Positions 22,600 through 34,838 of a stretch of DNA of 64,000 bases are shown here, piece by piece. This DNA comes from Stratiolaelaps scimitus (taxonomy: Eukaryota > Arthropoda > Arachnida > Mesostigmata > Laelapidae): positions 7,917,501-7,981,500 of the forward strand of contig JABWDB010000009.1 in NCBI GenBank assembly GCA_019614645.1, in the 5' to 3' direction. The position numbers and the translations under genes are program-made. The notes below the pieces were generated by a model. It saw only the letters and a list, made by a program, of their open reading frames with translations, searched no databases and was not told the origin of the DNA. Positions within the stretch are counted from its first letter, which is position 1, and every line of letters starts with the position of its first letter.

Positions 22600-23800
22600 G
22601 TGGTAAGGGTCTGACTTTTATTTTCGATCGGACGGTTGGGACCGACGGCTGGCTAGCACCGCTGTGCTGGCACGGAAAGGGATAGAGTAGCCACCAGCGG
22701 GTGGAGCCAACAATGGGGTGCCCTGGACCGGTCGAGCCGACTTGGCCGGGCAGCGGTTGACCAGCGGCGTACCAATGGGTGGACCGAGTTTAGGTAATTT
22801 CTTCTTGGCCGACGTCAGACGGCACTTGTGGCGAGGTTGGAGGAGAGAGAGCAGGGAAGAGCGAAGCGGGCCCCGATTCCCGACGCTGGGGAGATTATCT
22901 CTCGGTCTGTGTAGTGACGTCCCAGGAGGCTAGACCGGGCTTCGGAGAGGAAGCAGACCACGGAAGGAATGGCTGGTCTTGCCAGGCGAGAGGGAACTAT
23001 GATACTAACGTCACTCCTCCCGGCTCCGCTGCGGTATTGCACCGCTGCCAGTCGGAGTCAAAAGGCGCCGGGCGGGCGAGCGAGCGAGAGAGAGAGAAAG
23101 GCCGACGAGGGGGCTTCCAGGATACAGGGGGTGGGGTCGGGAGCAGCTCAACGATGCCAACACACGAGTGGAACACTGAAAGCGAGCCAGGGGAGAAGAG
23201 AGCAGAGAGAGAGAGAGAGAAAAAGAAAAAGGAGCTCTGGGAGAGAGGTGAGACGGGTCGGAGGCACTGGGTGTAGCTGCTTGATTAGCCAAGAGTTGGT
23301 CGAGTCGTCAAATGAGATAAACGCGTGCCTACCCATACACACAGATCCACACACAGCCGACGCAGTAGAGACGCACACTCCATACCACTGCCGTCAACTG
23401 CTTCCGGCGCGGGGGCGGCGACGCCTGAGGCACCGCAAGACTACCTACAAGGCGTTACGCTGAAGCGTCCCCATGAAGAGTGCGGATCTCAAGCCAGGCT
23501 CAGGGCTTCGCCTCGGCGCAGCAAGAATCAATTGGCTGATTGTTCCAGTGACGTCTCCCTCCTCGATGCGCACTACAACGAAGGTTGTCTATCGGACAGC
23601 GGTGGTGGTGGTGGTGGGCGACGCTGAACTTGATTCGACGGAATTTCCTACTCCGCCGGCGGCCGCGGGCGGCGACGCCGGCGTCTTCGTTGAAGTAGCT
23701 CTGCCCCTGCTGCCTACTAGTGTTTGCTCGAGTGTACGCTGCCAGTTGTGTGTTAGTACGCTGTTGACGTCGACTTAGGCTCACTAACAGACATACACAG
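22600..23800. other. GC/GA-rich island, probably untranslated or regulatory
   Basis: Contains (GA)n-type runs at about 23083-23099 and 23204-23222, a (GGT)n at about 23601-23617, and CGCCGGCGGCCGCGGGCGGC-like words near 23655. Plus frames of 120 and 164 codons overlap in different phases and are dominated by Arg/Glu repeats. I treat them as by-products of composition. Confidence 0.35.
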
Positions 23801-26800
23801 ACAGGTCCGGCTCCGTCCGACCCACTTCAGCTCTCGCTATCGTACCACACTAATGGATCACTAGACGGAACACTGTCGAACTGCTGATAGCCAAAACCAC
23901 CGAGAATGGAAGGTCGGAGCTTCACTCTTATTTCCAGCGAATTTTGTCGCGTTAGGGGCGAAGAGGGAAGAGCAAGTCTAATCGAGATAATCGTTATCGT
24001 CTTTACAAATGGAAAGGAACAAACGAAGAAAAGAGTTTGTGGCAAAAGTCAAGCGTTTATCACTTATAGAGCTGTATGCCTGCCTGGGCTGGGTATGAGC
24101 CTTTTTGCGTGGCCCGATGGCACCGTGGATAGCGGAGTTGTCCCGGCGTCCTACAATACCTAATCTGATCTCGCTTACACCAATGTCACAGCATGATACG
24201 AATAAATGGGCGAGCCGATTCACTGCGTATGCTTATATTAGAGTTTTTTTTCTGACATATATTACTCTTATATTTTATGCTATGAACCTAAGCAGCTATT
24301 GGACACAATGCGAACTAAGGTCGATGTTGAACTCGATTGAAGGGATGCGCTTACACATATCTTTAATTATTCGTGAATTCAGGGATTCTCACGTGATTCT
24401 GCGAGACGCGCGTTTGGTTAGCAACAAAAAACAACAAAATTAAAAAAAGCGTCTTCGTTCAGCGTCGCTACATGCTATGAATGGCAGCCGACTAGCAACG
24501 ACGAGTGCATTTCACTCTGAACCTCTCTGGCCTTTCCCAAGCAACAATACTACATACGTCAATGACGAGTGTAGTAGCTGCATACACAGAGGAACAGTCG
24601 AAGTCAGAAGGCTGTCATGCATCCAGTGCAACGAAACGCTGGACCGTTTCGTTATCATCACCGCCGGGTGGATATGCACATCCTCCAGCACCACGAGTGA
24701 GTAGAGCGCATAGATCCGTATCGGCTGTCTAGCAAGACTGCGATACATCGCATCAGATTCATTATGCAAAATGAGAACCTTTCGTGCTAGCCTTCGTAAG
24801 CCTTCCGGGACACATGAGCCGCGAGTGCTCAGAGCATTTGCGTCGATCAAGCGTTTCGTTGTCTTCATTTGTGGCTTCTCTTGAATGGTTGTTATAGTGT
24901 CGCCGTGAATTATCTATGAGAACAGTCCCGCCTTCACCATGTGCACACTGTCATCAATTGACTGAGAACAAGCTTATTATAGTATAGCACCTACGGTATG
25001 GTCCTTGATAAGAAGGATCCCGTTGGCTGGAGCAGTCAGCTACCGTGTCTCATAATAGTCGCCGTTATTAAGCAGCGCCCTCACAGCTTCGCGTAATGAA
25101 GCGGTGCCCACCCGGTGTTTGATCAGCTTCAACCTCGTCAGAGAAAATCAGAGAGAGACTCACTGTCACCCATAAATCAACGAGAAACGGAGGTCAGTCC
25201 CGTGTACAGTGTGGTAACTATAATATTTCATTTATCAATAGGAATAAAGCACGTATACTCGGTACTTGTGGTGCGTTTTCAACATAGTATTGTTGATAAA
25301 TCGGGCACACGGAACATAATGACGATGATAACTGTAATTAAGGTTGAGTCACATGGAGAAAAACATGGATTTAATTATTGCGTTACTGTCCGAGATCTCT
25401 GAATCGTGGGCCGAGACATCTCATTTCCAATGTCCATACAAATTCCAACAGTCGCCAAAAGGCATTGGGATCCGCTGGCAGAGTGGCTGTTCCTCACGCG
25501 GATGTTTTGAATGTATTTTGGGTGAACATTTCTACATAGAGATAGATATTCTCAGTCGGATTGAAACCTTTTCAGGTGCTTCCTATTTAGCTGCGACACT
25601 TCACCTCATACGTCGACCGAATCGTCAAGTGTGATGAGACCTTCCTCTGAAAGTTTCGCACACCTTAATATTTCGACAATAAACATAATCCGCAACCGGA
25701 GCAACATCGCCATCTATGGTATTGTACAATAGCTGATAATAAATGTATCGCGTAGTCCCCGTGAGGTGCAAAGATACAATAAGCATTGACACCACAATTC
25801 GAGACAATACACCGCTTCATTGTGTTCCCCTCTTCGAGTTTCTCTCGTGTCGTATTGGAATCACGGCCATCAGTGACATATCCGACGTCGCTGCACAGGT
25901 TGACAGTAGTCGCTCTAGTCGCGTAAGCCGACCAGGCCACCCAGTATTCGACAATATGCGACAGATGTTCGACGGGCTCAATGTAGCCGTAGAGTGATTG
26001 TATGTCAGTGTGTCTAGCAGTGCGTAGTTTTTGGTACAGAGATACGCGGATGTCCTCGCGACCGACTGAGGTAAAGCAGAATTTCCCGGAGAGATTGGAC
26101 AGTAAATACTCAGGCCGACATATCATACTTGCTTGACACATTCGTTAAACCGGCCAAAGCGACCTGAAAGAATCGTTGCCGGCTGAAAGCATCGGCTGTC
26201 TGTGAAGGCGGAGGAATTTCGCATGCGTGTTCAGCTCGGATAGCTCTGGATTTCGCGTGAGCACTTCAGAGGTATCAGGTATGCTAAACCTCATAGGCGT
26301 TACCACGTTACTAGCGGGCGGGCGAGCGAGCGGTGCGGGGAGCTCGATGCTTCGCCAGAAATCAGCTGACATTGATTCTCATTTTACATGATTCTCAGTG
26401 ATGTCTTTGTTGTTGACGAATACAAGGCCGGCTATGGCTCGACGTCGTCGGCATTGCCTGACGCTAATCCGTGAGGCAAGGCTCTACTGATCAATCCCGT
26501 CAGTGATATGCTATGTTTTCGCAGTGGGCTAAACAGTGTGAACGTTTATCGACGAGTGAGGAAGGCCAACTCGCTAATGAACTGGATCGATTTCCTAACC
26601 ATGGATAAGAAAGATAACAACGACAAACAGATTCATATTGACAAAATGTGCAGTGCAACAGCAAGCAGTGGACAGTGCATATCGATCATGACTTGCTAGA
26701 TAGAATACGTGCGAATAAAATGGGATATTATAAGTGAGAAATCGACGAAGGAACAGGACAGATACGCTCAGAGCAATAGGCCCGTTTTGTCATCATCGTC

Positions 26801-27110
26801 AGAAGCTGTGGGTGAGTTTTGTCTCGTTGCTGACGAGGCTTGCGTCCTTAAACAACACACAAACATCTGTTTGTGTCCGATATAAGCTTAAGCAGACCGC
26901 TACAAAAATGTTGAGGAAATCTCAAATGATTGATTGTGACCTCACCGAGTTTGAACGTTGCCTTGAGTGTTTTAGTGTTGTGCGACGCGCTATTTCATAT
27001 TTGGTTAGCTATCGGGTGCATGTTACGGGGTTCATATGGCTCGAATCAGTGGGCTCCGGTGGAACAGTTACGCCAATGCACGTCAGATGCACGTAGGTAG
27101 ATTATACTGT
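23800..27110. other. Non-coding stretch
   Basis: Open frames on both strands (for example 24512-24868 minus, 118 codons; 25665-26141 minus, 158 codons) begin with plausible composition but have no domain, splice pattern or partner that I can defend. A plus frame at 24477-24704 has two CxxC pairs (CSSC and CIQC) opposite the first of these. No RNA gene is seen. Confidence 0.35.
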
Positions 27111-27111
27111 G

Positions 27112-27197
27112 TCAAGCCCGGTGACCGGTGGTGCATTCGTGTGCGCCTTGCAATCGGAGGAGAGACACGTAGGTGCACGGGTTCGATCCCCACCGTT
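27112..27197 (+). repeat. tRNA-derived SINE-like head
   Basis: Has the two internal RNA polymerase III promoter boxes of a tRNA: an A-box-like GGTGACCGGTGGTGCATTCG at about 27119 and a B-box GGGTTCGATCCCC at about 27179. Between them is TGCGCCTTGCAATCGGAG, recalling the anticodon arm of tRNA-Ala. The T-stem and anticodon stem do not pair fully, so it is a tRNA-derived repeat, not a working tRNA. Confidence 0.5.
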
Positions 27198-27199
27198 GC

Positions 27200-28039
27200 C
27201 CACATTTGCATTTACAGGGGTCCGTCTTTCGAAACAATGCTAATAGCAGTTGTACCGTGGACGTTAAATGTTGGCTGAGAGTCAGCCCGGAAAAGCTTAC
27301 ACTTAGGTAGATTCTACCTCCGGACTTCCCGGTAGATCAAATGCGACAGCTAATGCGTTTGCTGATCCAGTTTTCTGCTCAATAAACGAATCATAAATGG
27401 AAGAGAAAAAAACAGTGGAAGATAAGGAGTCATCACACATCTCAAAGGGTCGAAATGTGTAACATTTGCTGGAGCAGCAGTCGGAGCTCAAGGAAGAAAC
27501 GACCACCTATTGTGCCGGCTTGACTTTCGATGTATATTGATGCACCTTACACAATAAGTTCCAAGGTCGTCGGTGAGCATCGAAACATGACAGAACTTAA
27601 TCATGTCGACGTTAGCGCGACTCGCGCTTGATCGAGTATATTTTCGGGGAAAAAAAGAGATTTTCCCAATTTACAAAGTTAGTCTACCGCGACAGCTGAG
27701 CATCCATCTCGCGATCGATGGGGACTCCGGAGAACTACCCATCACCTTGTAGATGTCACAATGTGTGCATGATATTCTTCTCCTGGGCATTATTTCTACT
27801 GGAGGGAATCTCTACGATCAACCGGAAAGTGATACTCTCTGGTAAATCATGAGCGCACCGCCCTTGCCGGATTTGACCTTACCTTTGTCAGTTCATCGAG
27901 ACCCAACTGCTGAGCCTTCGGACGCGTAGTTATAGTTTAGTTGTACGCTACAGTTAACGTCTACGAAGCTTAAGCCCTTTTTGGTTACTACGCGCTGATA
28001 GATAAATTAGACAGCTTAGAATGGATTAGCTCATATGCG
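27200..28039. other. Non-coding stretch
   Basis: No supported gene. The segment right after the tRNA-like unit (to about 27300) may be the body of the same SINE; it includes GGCTGAGAGTCAGCC, similar to words in the dispersed repeat at 34839. Confidence 0.35.
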
Positions 28040-28450
28040 TCAGGGTTGAAATTTCTCGAAGTACGTGTCGAGTTGGAATCTCTGGCACATATGTATATTC
28101 ATCAACTTTAATTCGAAATATCTTTGGAACAACGTAGGCGATCGAAGCTGTTTTGCGAAAGCCACGGAGCGTTTTTTCAAGTTATTTAGGTTCTTAAGAT
28201 CAGTTCTCAGAGAGCTGTTACGTTTGACCGGGGTCGATATCGTGACATAGCGTAACCATACTATATTTTGGGGATTTGTCAGACTTTTGAACTGTGACAT
28301 TTCTAAAAGGTTACAGCCCTTGCAAAAGTGTTTGATTGGTATTTGTATGCACAAATAATGCAGTGATAAATAATTTTCAAGGACCTCGTCCTCTGTTGAG
28401 TTAACTTGCCTAGCGCGAATGCATAGCTCCTGAAGTTCCACTAGAATCCA
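28040..28450 (-). CDS. Candidate terminal exon, unassigned
   Basis: After an AG at 28451-28452 the minus strand is open for 136 codons to TGA. It encodes a charged, globular-looking segment (VELQELCIRARQVNSTEDE, later LKNLNNLKKRSVAFAKQ and FQRYFELKLMNIHMCQ). The stretch is not GC-rich, so stops should be frequent. The start phase (0) matches the donor of the candidate first exon at 29777-29860. No family is recognised and no AATAAA lies close downstream. It could be a chance frame. Confidence 0.27.
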   Translation of the reverse strand, partial: WILVELQELCIRARQVNSTEDEVLENYLSLHYLCIQIPIKHFCKGCNLLEMSQFKSLTNPQNIVWLRYVTISTPVKRNSSLRTDLKNLNNLKKRSVAFAKQLRSPTLFQRYFELKLMNIHMCQRFQLDTYFEKFQP

Positions 28451-28599
28451 CTGGTGCACTTATCCAAAGCAAATAATAATATCAACAACGACAATAACCA
28501 GCTGCTGATGTTGACGCAGAACTGCAGGATCAACACCGATAAGGATCGTATTCTGAATTCATTAATATGGAGATATGTAGGCGTTTGGTTTCAGGGATC

Positions 28600-28735
28600 A
28601 TATTGGTAGGGTATCGGACTGCCTGATACGCGAAACCGCCTCTCATCATTGGCCCTCTCTACTATGGGCTCTGGCCAAGAAAAACAACGCACTTGGCCTT
28701 TAGTGGGAGGCCCGGGTTTGACCTCCATGGCAGTA
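28600..28735 (+). repeat. tRNA-derived SINE-like unit, expanded
   Basis: GGTAGGGTATCGGACTGCCTGATACGCGAAA resembles the D-arm to anticodon-arm part of a tRNA, and CCCGGGTTTGACCTCC at about 28711 resembles a B box. The boxes are about 100 bases apart, longer than in a tRNA, because of a middle insert with GGCC repeats. A diverged copy is likely. Confidence 0.35.
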
Positions 28736-28799
28736 ATATATTGTAATATCTGACTAAAAAGCGCCTTCATATCAAGTTGGATTGAGTGTAGTGGCAAGT

Positions 28800-29595
28800 C
28801 AAAGAGGTATCTCATATATATATATATGTATAAGGAAGCCAACAATGCTCCTCGTACATTTTAGAACGCAGCGATCTTTATTAGATATGGTGATTATCAT
28901 GCTAGAATACATCTCAAACTTACAACTCGCTTTATTCCACGGTGATTCCTTAGGCTAGCTTCTATCGCTGGCCAGTGGCGTCGTTTGTCGCGGATTTAAC
29001 TATTCAATTTATTTGTTGCACACCCAAAGCAAGCTTCCTCGCGAACCTCTTCCAGCCTGGTAACTCCCAGGCATCAATATCCTCTCTATGGCACAACTAC
29101 GAAAGTTACAAACTAACTTATAATAATTTACTGGTAGGTCCTTTTTAATTCGACGGTTCTAACGAACATCAAGTCAGATAACAACAAATTCACTTCGTCC
29201 CAGAGGCATTTGATAGTCAGAATTCATTTGCTAATGTGTCTTTTCTCATATTCACATTCTTTACAATACAGATACACCTTTATTAACCGAAAGGGGTGGT
29301 ACAGAGATTGTTAAAGAAATTATATAAAGCTGAATGTGACGTCTGACGTTTCATAAAACACTGCCGACGACGGCTATATGTTTGTGCTGTTTGTGGCTTC
29401 GTTTATATATATACAGCTTATACGCCTGTAGGTTACGTTACGCATGGTCGACGTACCTGCGCCAACTCTGCGGCATTAAACCTCTGCGGTGCTTTAATGT
29501 TGTGATAAAACCTGGCGGCAAGCTAAATTGTATATCACACGTCTAGGTAAGCAAGATACAACCCTAGCCAGCCTCGAAGTCATCTAGCTGTTGCT
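28800..29595. other. Non-coding AT-rich stretch
   Basis: Short (TA)n at about 28816-28828 and 29404-29412. No gene or RNA is visible. It would be intron if the two minus-strand candidate exons on each side belong together. Confidence 0.45.
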
Positions 29596-29776
29596 GCTAC
29601 TGTTGTTCGTAGCGGGCGAGCCAGAGGGCAGACGCAAGCACTAACCATGTCACCGGGAGAGAATTTGACTGATTGAAGGGTGCCGGAACGGTCGACGGAG
29701 AGACAACGTGTTTCATGAATAACAAGCATCTTGCAGCAACAGGCTCAGCCCACTTTGGCGGACCCATTTTTGCTAC

Positions 29777-29860
29777 CGTCAGTAAGTAAGTGCCGCCGAA
29801 CACTTCCGCGACTGTTGCATCGCCGCCGCCGCCGCCGGGGTCTCCTTGTTGAGTCGCCAT
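29777..29860 (-). CDS. Candidate first coding exon with Gly run
   Basis: ATG at 29858-29860 is in excellent context (an A9 run, then ATGG). It opens MATQQGDPGGGGGDATVAEV and continues FGGTYLLT to a donor-like GACG followed by gtagca. Phase 0 at the donor fits the exon at 28040-28450 on the same strand, 1.3 kb away. The Gly run comes from a (CCG)n at 29819-29836 on the plus strand. The frame remains open past the donor to 29597, so an unspliced 87-codon ORF is the alternative. Confidence 0.33.
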
Positions 29861-30900
29861 TTTTTTTTTCGCATGCTACCTGCTTCACTTAGCTCGACAA
29901 CCTCTCCAGCTATGGTAAAATCATCAAAAAGTTACGGTCATCATCGCATCGGATACTGCAACGAACACTGACGAACGTAAGACATTCACCAGTTGAATTT
30001 CTCGGTCGACCGAGAGAGGCGTATCGTTTTGCGAGCAGTTTGCGACCGAGAAGGCCGGCCAGCCGGCTGGCCTGTGTGAATTGCCAGCAAAACGTGCCGT
30101 TTCCTAGGGTTCGCCGACTGCTGCTTTTCATCTGAGATCAAATAGCATGCTACCATGGATGAACGCTTTGCTTGGTGATATCTAATCGCGCGATAAAGCG
30201 ACACCAGGATATCATTCGGTCCTGGTTGGCCGTATTACAACGACCTCTTGATTCTAGTTTGTCTCTGTTTTCGTGTGGCTTGTCTTGACTTCACGAATTT
30301 TTAACGCTACCTAACGGGCACGGCATGCTCCTCAGCCATGTTGGCTCTAGCCCCACTCAAGTTTCCAGGAAAGATTAACATTGAGGAGGGGACAGCCTTG
30401 AGAAGAAGAGCCCCAAGGCGAGCAAGGCTTCGCATAAGCTGCCCCCTTTCCCCGACGTGAGACATCACGCAGCAGAGAAAAAGCAAGATAGAGATGAAAA
30501 AGATAAACTCACAGACTCATTCATGGGCAAATTGCTCCTTGTGCTGCTCACCCTTCATATTACAGAATAGGACGTGCCAGCCGACTATCCTGTCTCTTCG
30601 TGAAATTAATTGACAGCCATATGCATGGTGGCGGGTTAACGGAGTTAACTGGAGAGAATTCCTTGCATGTTAGCGCCTTGTCGTCAGCCGACTTGTTTCG
30701 CCGCATCTAAGGCATGCCTCCGTTACCTTAGACGGCCGCTATCTCTGCCTATCTCTGCTGAAGCCAGTCCAGAACAGAGAAACACAATAGACAATAGACA
30801 GCAGTGTCGACGTTAGGGGAAAGCTGGTCACGTTCATGCTCCTCTATCATTGTAGCGGGATACAGGGTGCGGGTCGAGAAGTCGTCAAGCAGCATAGGCG
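29861..30900. other. Upstream region of the 29860 candidate, no gene seen
   Basis: Two overlapping minus frames of about 70 codons (29910-30204) contradict each other. Otherwise only unstructured sequence. Could hold the promoter of the minus-strand candidate. Confidence 0.35.
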
Positions 30901-32530
30901 CTTGCCAGCAATAGCAGCAAGTACAGCTAACGGTAGGACGTGGCGTAGTAGAGTGCTGTAACTGGCGTCAGCCTATCAAACGTTACCTTGACGTTACGAC
31001 CGCCTATGTACCCCCCATCTCTGCGCCCACCAAACTCCCAGCGCGTCGACTCCATGCAGCCCAGCATCGTTGGCAAGTCCTCGACATCTTCCCTCTCGGC
31101 GCCCTGCGTCCATTGTGCCTGAGGCAAGCGCGAGGCGGGTAAGCTTACCAATGGCAAGGCGAATGTGCGCTCGTTGTTGCAGCACCTCTGCGGCTGCGGC
31201 CGCCGCCTCTACCACCACTACTACTACGACCGGTTTGGTATACTACAACCAGCCAGCAGTCAGCACTGCGAATTGCTCTTGCCTCCGGGCTGATGGGGGT
31301 CTTGCCGCGGAAGGCTGTACCGAGCCACCCGCAAACGCGTTCGAGTGTTACTGGACGCTTCTCACTCTGGCTAGCTGCAGGCAAGCTTACGCGCGGACAT
31401 AATGCACGCAAAGCAGAGATAATTAAATCACCGTCACAGCTCACCGGACGACTCACGCTCGTGGCCTCGTGGCACGGTAAGCAGCATATAGCCAGCTTTA
31501 CATCGCCTGGACCGCGTTCTGCTTTAGCGCCCGCTTCCTGCATGCCGTGTCGGACGTGCACCGGCCGTAGGAGTCCCGGTATTGGGCTTCCCGTTTATCA
31601 CCTTTATAACTGCACGGCGAAGCGTCGAGAGCATTCGGTATGTTGGCAGGTGGTACGAGCCAACGTGGTACTTGGTGGCCGGGTTTCGCGCGGCTTCGGT
31701 CCGCCGGCTGGCTAGCTGTCTAGAGAATGGAGTGGGACCAACTGAAAACCTAGGGCTCCGCTGTCGGTCCCCAAAGCGAGAACGAAGTAGGAAATCAAGG
31801 GGATTTAGGTTGGGAAAGGGCAAGAGGGGGTTGACATCCAAAGACACTGCAGCAAGCGGGGACAGTCGGGAAGGATTGTTAACAAGCTTTCCCATACGAC
31901 GAACTAAACAATGGTCGGCGACACTACACTCGAGGAGACCTCTTCCAACCCGCCCGAATATGGGAGGCCTCTGGAAGGAAACCGGGGCTGAGCCATTACT
32001 TTTCCTACGTATCTGTCGCGCTCGAAATTGTCGACTTGGTACACGCTGCCAGTGGCCAACAAGACAACGTGGAGAGCGCCGCCTCGAACGAAACGACCTG
32101 AACAAATTCATCGCTCACCAGCAACTTGGGCAGATTTGCCGAGAAGCATAGAAATGTCAATACGGAATAGTTCCGTGCTATAATATAGCCCAACAGAAAC
32201 GGGCTGCATTCACGAATACCGCTAAGGGCTCTTGCCGAAACTTGTTCCAACCGCACGTCCCACCATCGAACTCAGGTGTTGGCCATTGCGCGTTGGAGGA
32301 CCATTCGGTTCGATGTTCAAACCTCATCTCTTTAGCAAAAGAAGTAGTTGAATCGTTGCACGACTGGACATGCAACCCGATATGCGGGGACCAGATGGGG
32401 TGAGAAAATCGATACAGATTGAGCAAGGCGGGAGACGAAACCGAAAGGCTCCGCAAGCTAAGGAAGTCGATATCGTGCCAACCAGTCAACGAATGGGGAC
32501 TATGAACCCTCTCTGGCCTATGTCGCTAGA
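30900..32530. other. GC-rich region open on both strands
   Basis: Between about 31524 and 32151 a 195-codon minus frame (MNLFRSFRSRRRSPRCLVGH, an Arg-rich start that could pass as a mitochondrial presequence) and a 189-codon plus frame run antiparallel. Neither has a domain I know. Upstream, 31094-31402 has Ala and Thr runs from (GCC/ACT)n-like triplets. I cannot choose a coding strand. Confidence 0.3.
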
Positions 32531-34164
32531 AAAACCTTACCTGCCTGCGCTCCCTATTGGCAGTTAACAGTTTAGGGTAGAACTCTTAAATATTTGTCAA
32601 ACAGAAAAGGGCTGCAATTCTTCTGAGAGATGACTGACTATAACGAGATGATGTAATAATTCTGACTTGACTTTCATCAACAAGTATTTAGTTGCTCATG
32701 ACTCAAACGATCGAATTAGGGATTCGGACGTTTAAGTGAGGGGTAGCTACCACATACCATGACGTATCTACTCGATGACATTCATCCACTGGCCGATGCA
32801 TACGGTGATTCAATGGACCATTCCCCCCGATGAAGTTTCCGTTACACAATTAATATAGCTGTGAACAGTAAAAATAGAAGATTACTCTCGATCTAATTGA
32901 CTTCTGTCTTCTCGCTAACCGTCTTCGCCACTTTTCGTGCAAAGCCAGCTATGACATTCACCGAATTATTCGAATATATACTAATTATCCGAATATATAT
33001 CAATATGAATTAGCCTCGAACGGGAAGACGGGTGATGTGTTACTGAGTGTGTAGATCGTTAACGACCAAGCGCTGGTGAAACCTTCTACGGAATTATTCC
33101 ACACAACCAATCAACCAACCAAGCAAGCATTCACGTAGTACCAGTAGGCTGCATACGCATTTACAAATGCGGGAGTCGACGAATGGTCTGGCTTAATCGG
33201 TCCTTTTTTGTGTATTTACGTCACGTTGCTTAGCTGTTACCACGCATTAATTGCCTGCTGGAAGCCGTGTTGTCAAATGGCGTCTCACGCAGTTATTGCC
33301 TATTGGTTGTCGGGCATATGTTTCGAGTCCTGCGACCTTTTGCGACTTCTGCTCACAGCAGAAATGTTTCTGCCCCACAATTTTATGCACTCACATCGAA
33401 CAAGGCTTCTACTCTATGCTTGGCTGTAAATGTGCATGGAAGCATCCTAGTTCAAACTGATAACGTGCCTTACGCGTATGCGTTTCTGCGAATAGTTATT
33501 TTTAGCTAACTTAAAGGAATTCAATGCGGAGACGACCACAATGAAACACTGGATCGGCATCAACATGCGGCACTCAAGCTCCTCCTTAGAAATACGTCAA
33601 TTTTGACGACACGGCGAGGGTGTGTCCGTGATATCTTGTCTTATAATAAATTGAGGATAGAAAAGAAACTTCGACTTTTCGGCGAATGTTGAATGGGATC
33701 CCACGTAACGGGCGGGGAACTACCAAGAAACCTCGTGCGCCGTCGCATTTGTCATTATGCTGCAGGGTACCTTGTCGTCAAATTGGGAGCCTAGTACGCT
33801 GTCCTGACTCAAAGGACACATTGAAGTGTTTGATATGCCCTTGCTAAAAGGTAATGTATATTTGGTAAGCTTTAATAAAGGATGGGTATGATGACATTCC
33901 GTGTACTTCTGTGGATGAATACAGACGAATGAGAGTGGGCCCGCCTAGTGACAGGCTTGACTAAACTTCATTGTTGTAAAGTCATTGAACGTTCGCGAAG
34001 TCGCCATTGGAAGCGCAAATTCGCATCATCTCAAACACAGTGGATTTTAAGTATAATAACACCAATCGCAAAATGGTTCAGATCGTCAAAACACGTTTTT
34101 TAAGGGAAAAAAATACACCCGTACACAGAGCACCATGTTAGGAAATCAGCAAAAAAAGCCATTT
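32530..34164. other. AT-rich non-coding stretch
   Basis: A two-copy tandem of about 19 bases (aattattcgaatatata type) lies at 32964-33000. No gene is supported. Confidence 0.5.
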
Positions 34165-34239
34165 TACGGTGAAAAATATGATTTTTGCAGCGCAAAAATC
34201 ATATTTTTCACCGTAGCTTCAATTGCAAATTGAAGCTAC
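34165..34239. repeat. Double hairpin: two abutting inverted repeats
   Basis: The first hairpin has perfect 24-bp arms at 34165-34188 and 34192-34215 with a 3-base loop. The second has perfect 12-bp arms at 34213-34224 and 34228-34239 with loop GCA. They share the bases GTA, so the tip of one stem begins the next. The sequence is AT-rich but not simple repeat. Pairing of this quality next to itself suggests a foldback element, a transposon end or a structured RNA rather than chance. Confidence 0.9.
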
Positions 34240-34838
34240 CCTTCGAGAGGTTCTCGAATAATGCAATATCAAATGCGAATAATGACTGGAGGATTCGTTT
34301 CACCCTCAGAGAAATAAGGTGACACCTTGCGTTATTATGTTGTCTGAAATACTTTTGTGCGAATTGGTTTATGTACCTTGCTGATCGGCTCCCTCCGAGA
34401 ACCCAACGGCTTATGCAGGATGGAGATCAGCCTCACCTCTCAGAAACACGGGAACGTTAGAGCTAATAGTTTCGCCCAGCGTTAACAGCAATATACACAT
34501 CGCAATACTCTGTGGCTCTCTGGTCCACCCCGACAGTCGCTAGAGACTAAACAGATTAACTCTCTCTTGGTCATCAACTCAAATGGCCGGAGCGAAGCTG
34601 ATTCTCAGTGCAGCAACTGAGTTCAACGTCGTACGTTTTAAGCAACAACTTAAGCTTACCTTGCGTGACCCAGTTTTAGAAGGTGGCGCCGAGGAAACAC
34701 TATGGAAGCACTAATAATCAGCGCCGGCTGATCATAAAAAATGTCCTATAAGCGAGGTGTATATGTTTGAACCTTGAAGGCAATTAAATGTCTAACTTAC
34801 CCTCACTTGCCCAATAAAATTAAAAACCCAAGTTACCC
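34240..34838. other. Non-coding stretch
   Basis: Nothing supported. Confidence 0.45.

Noticed and set aside
24477..24704. CSSC/CIQC pairs as a zinc ribbon
   Set aside because: An equally plausible 118-codon frame runs on the opposite strand and no profile-like context surrounds the pairs.
27112..27197. Functional tRNA gene (Ala or Cys)
   Set aside because: The B box is good, but the anticodon and T stems pair at only about three of five positions and the acceptor ends do not form seven pairs. A SINE head fits better.
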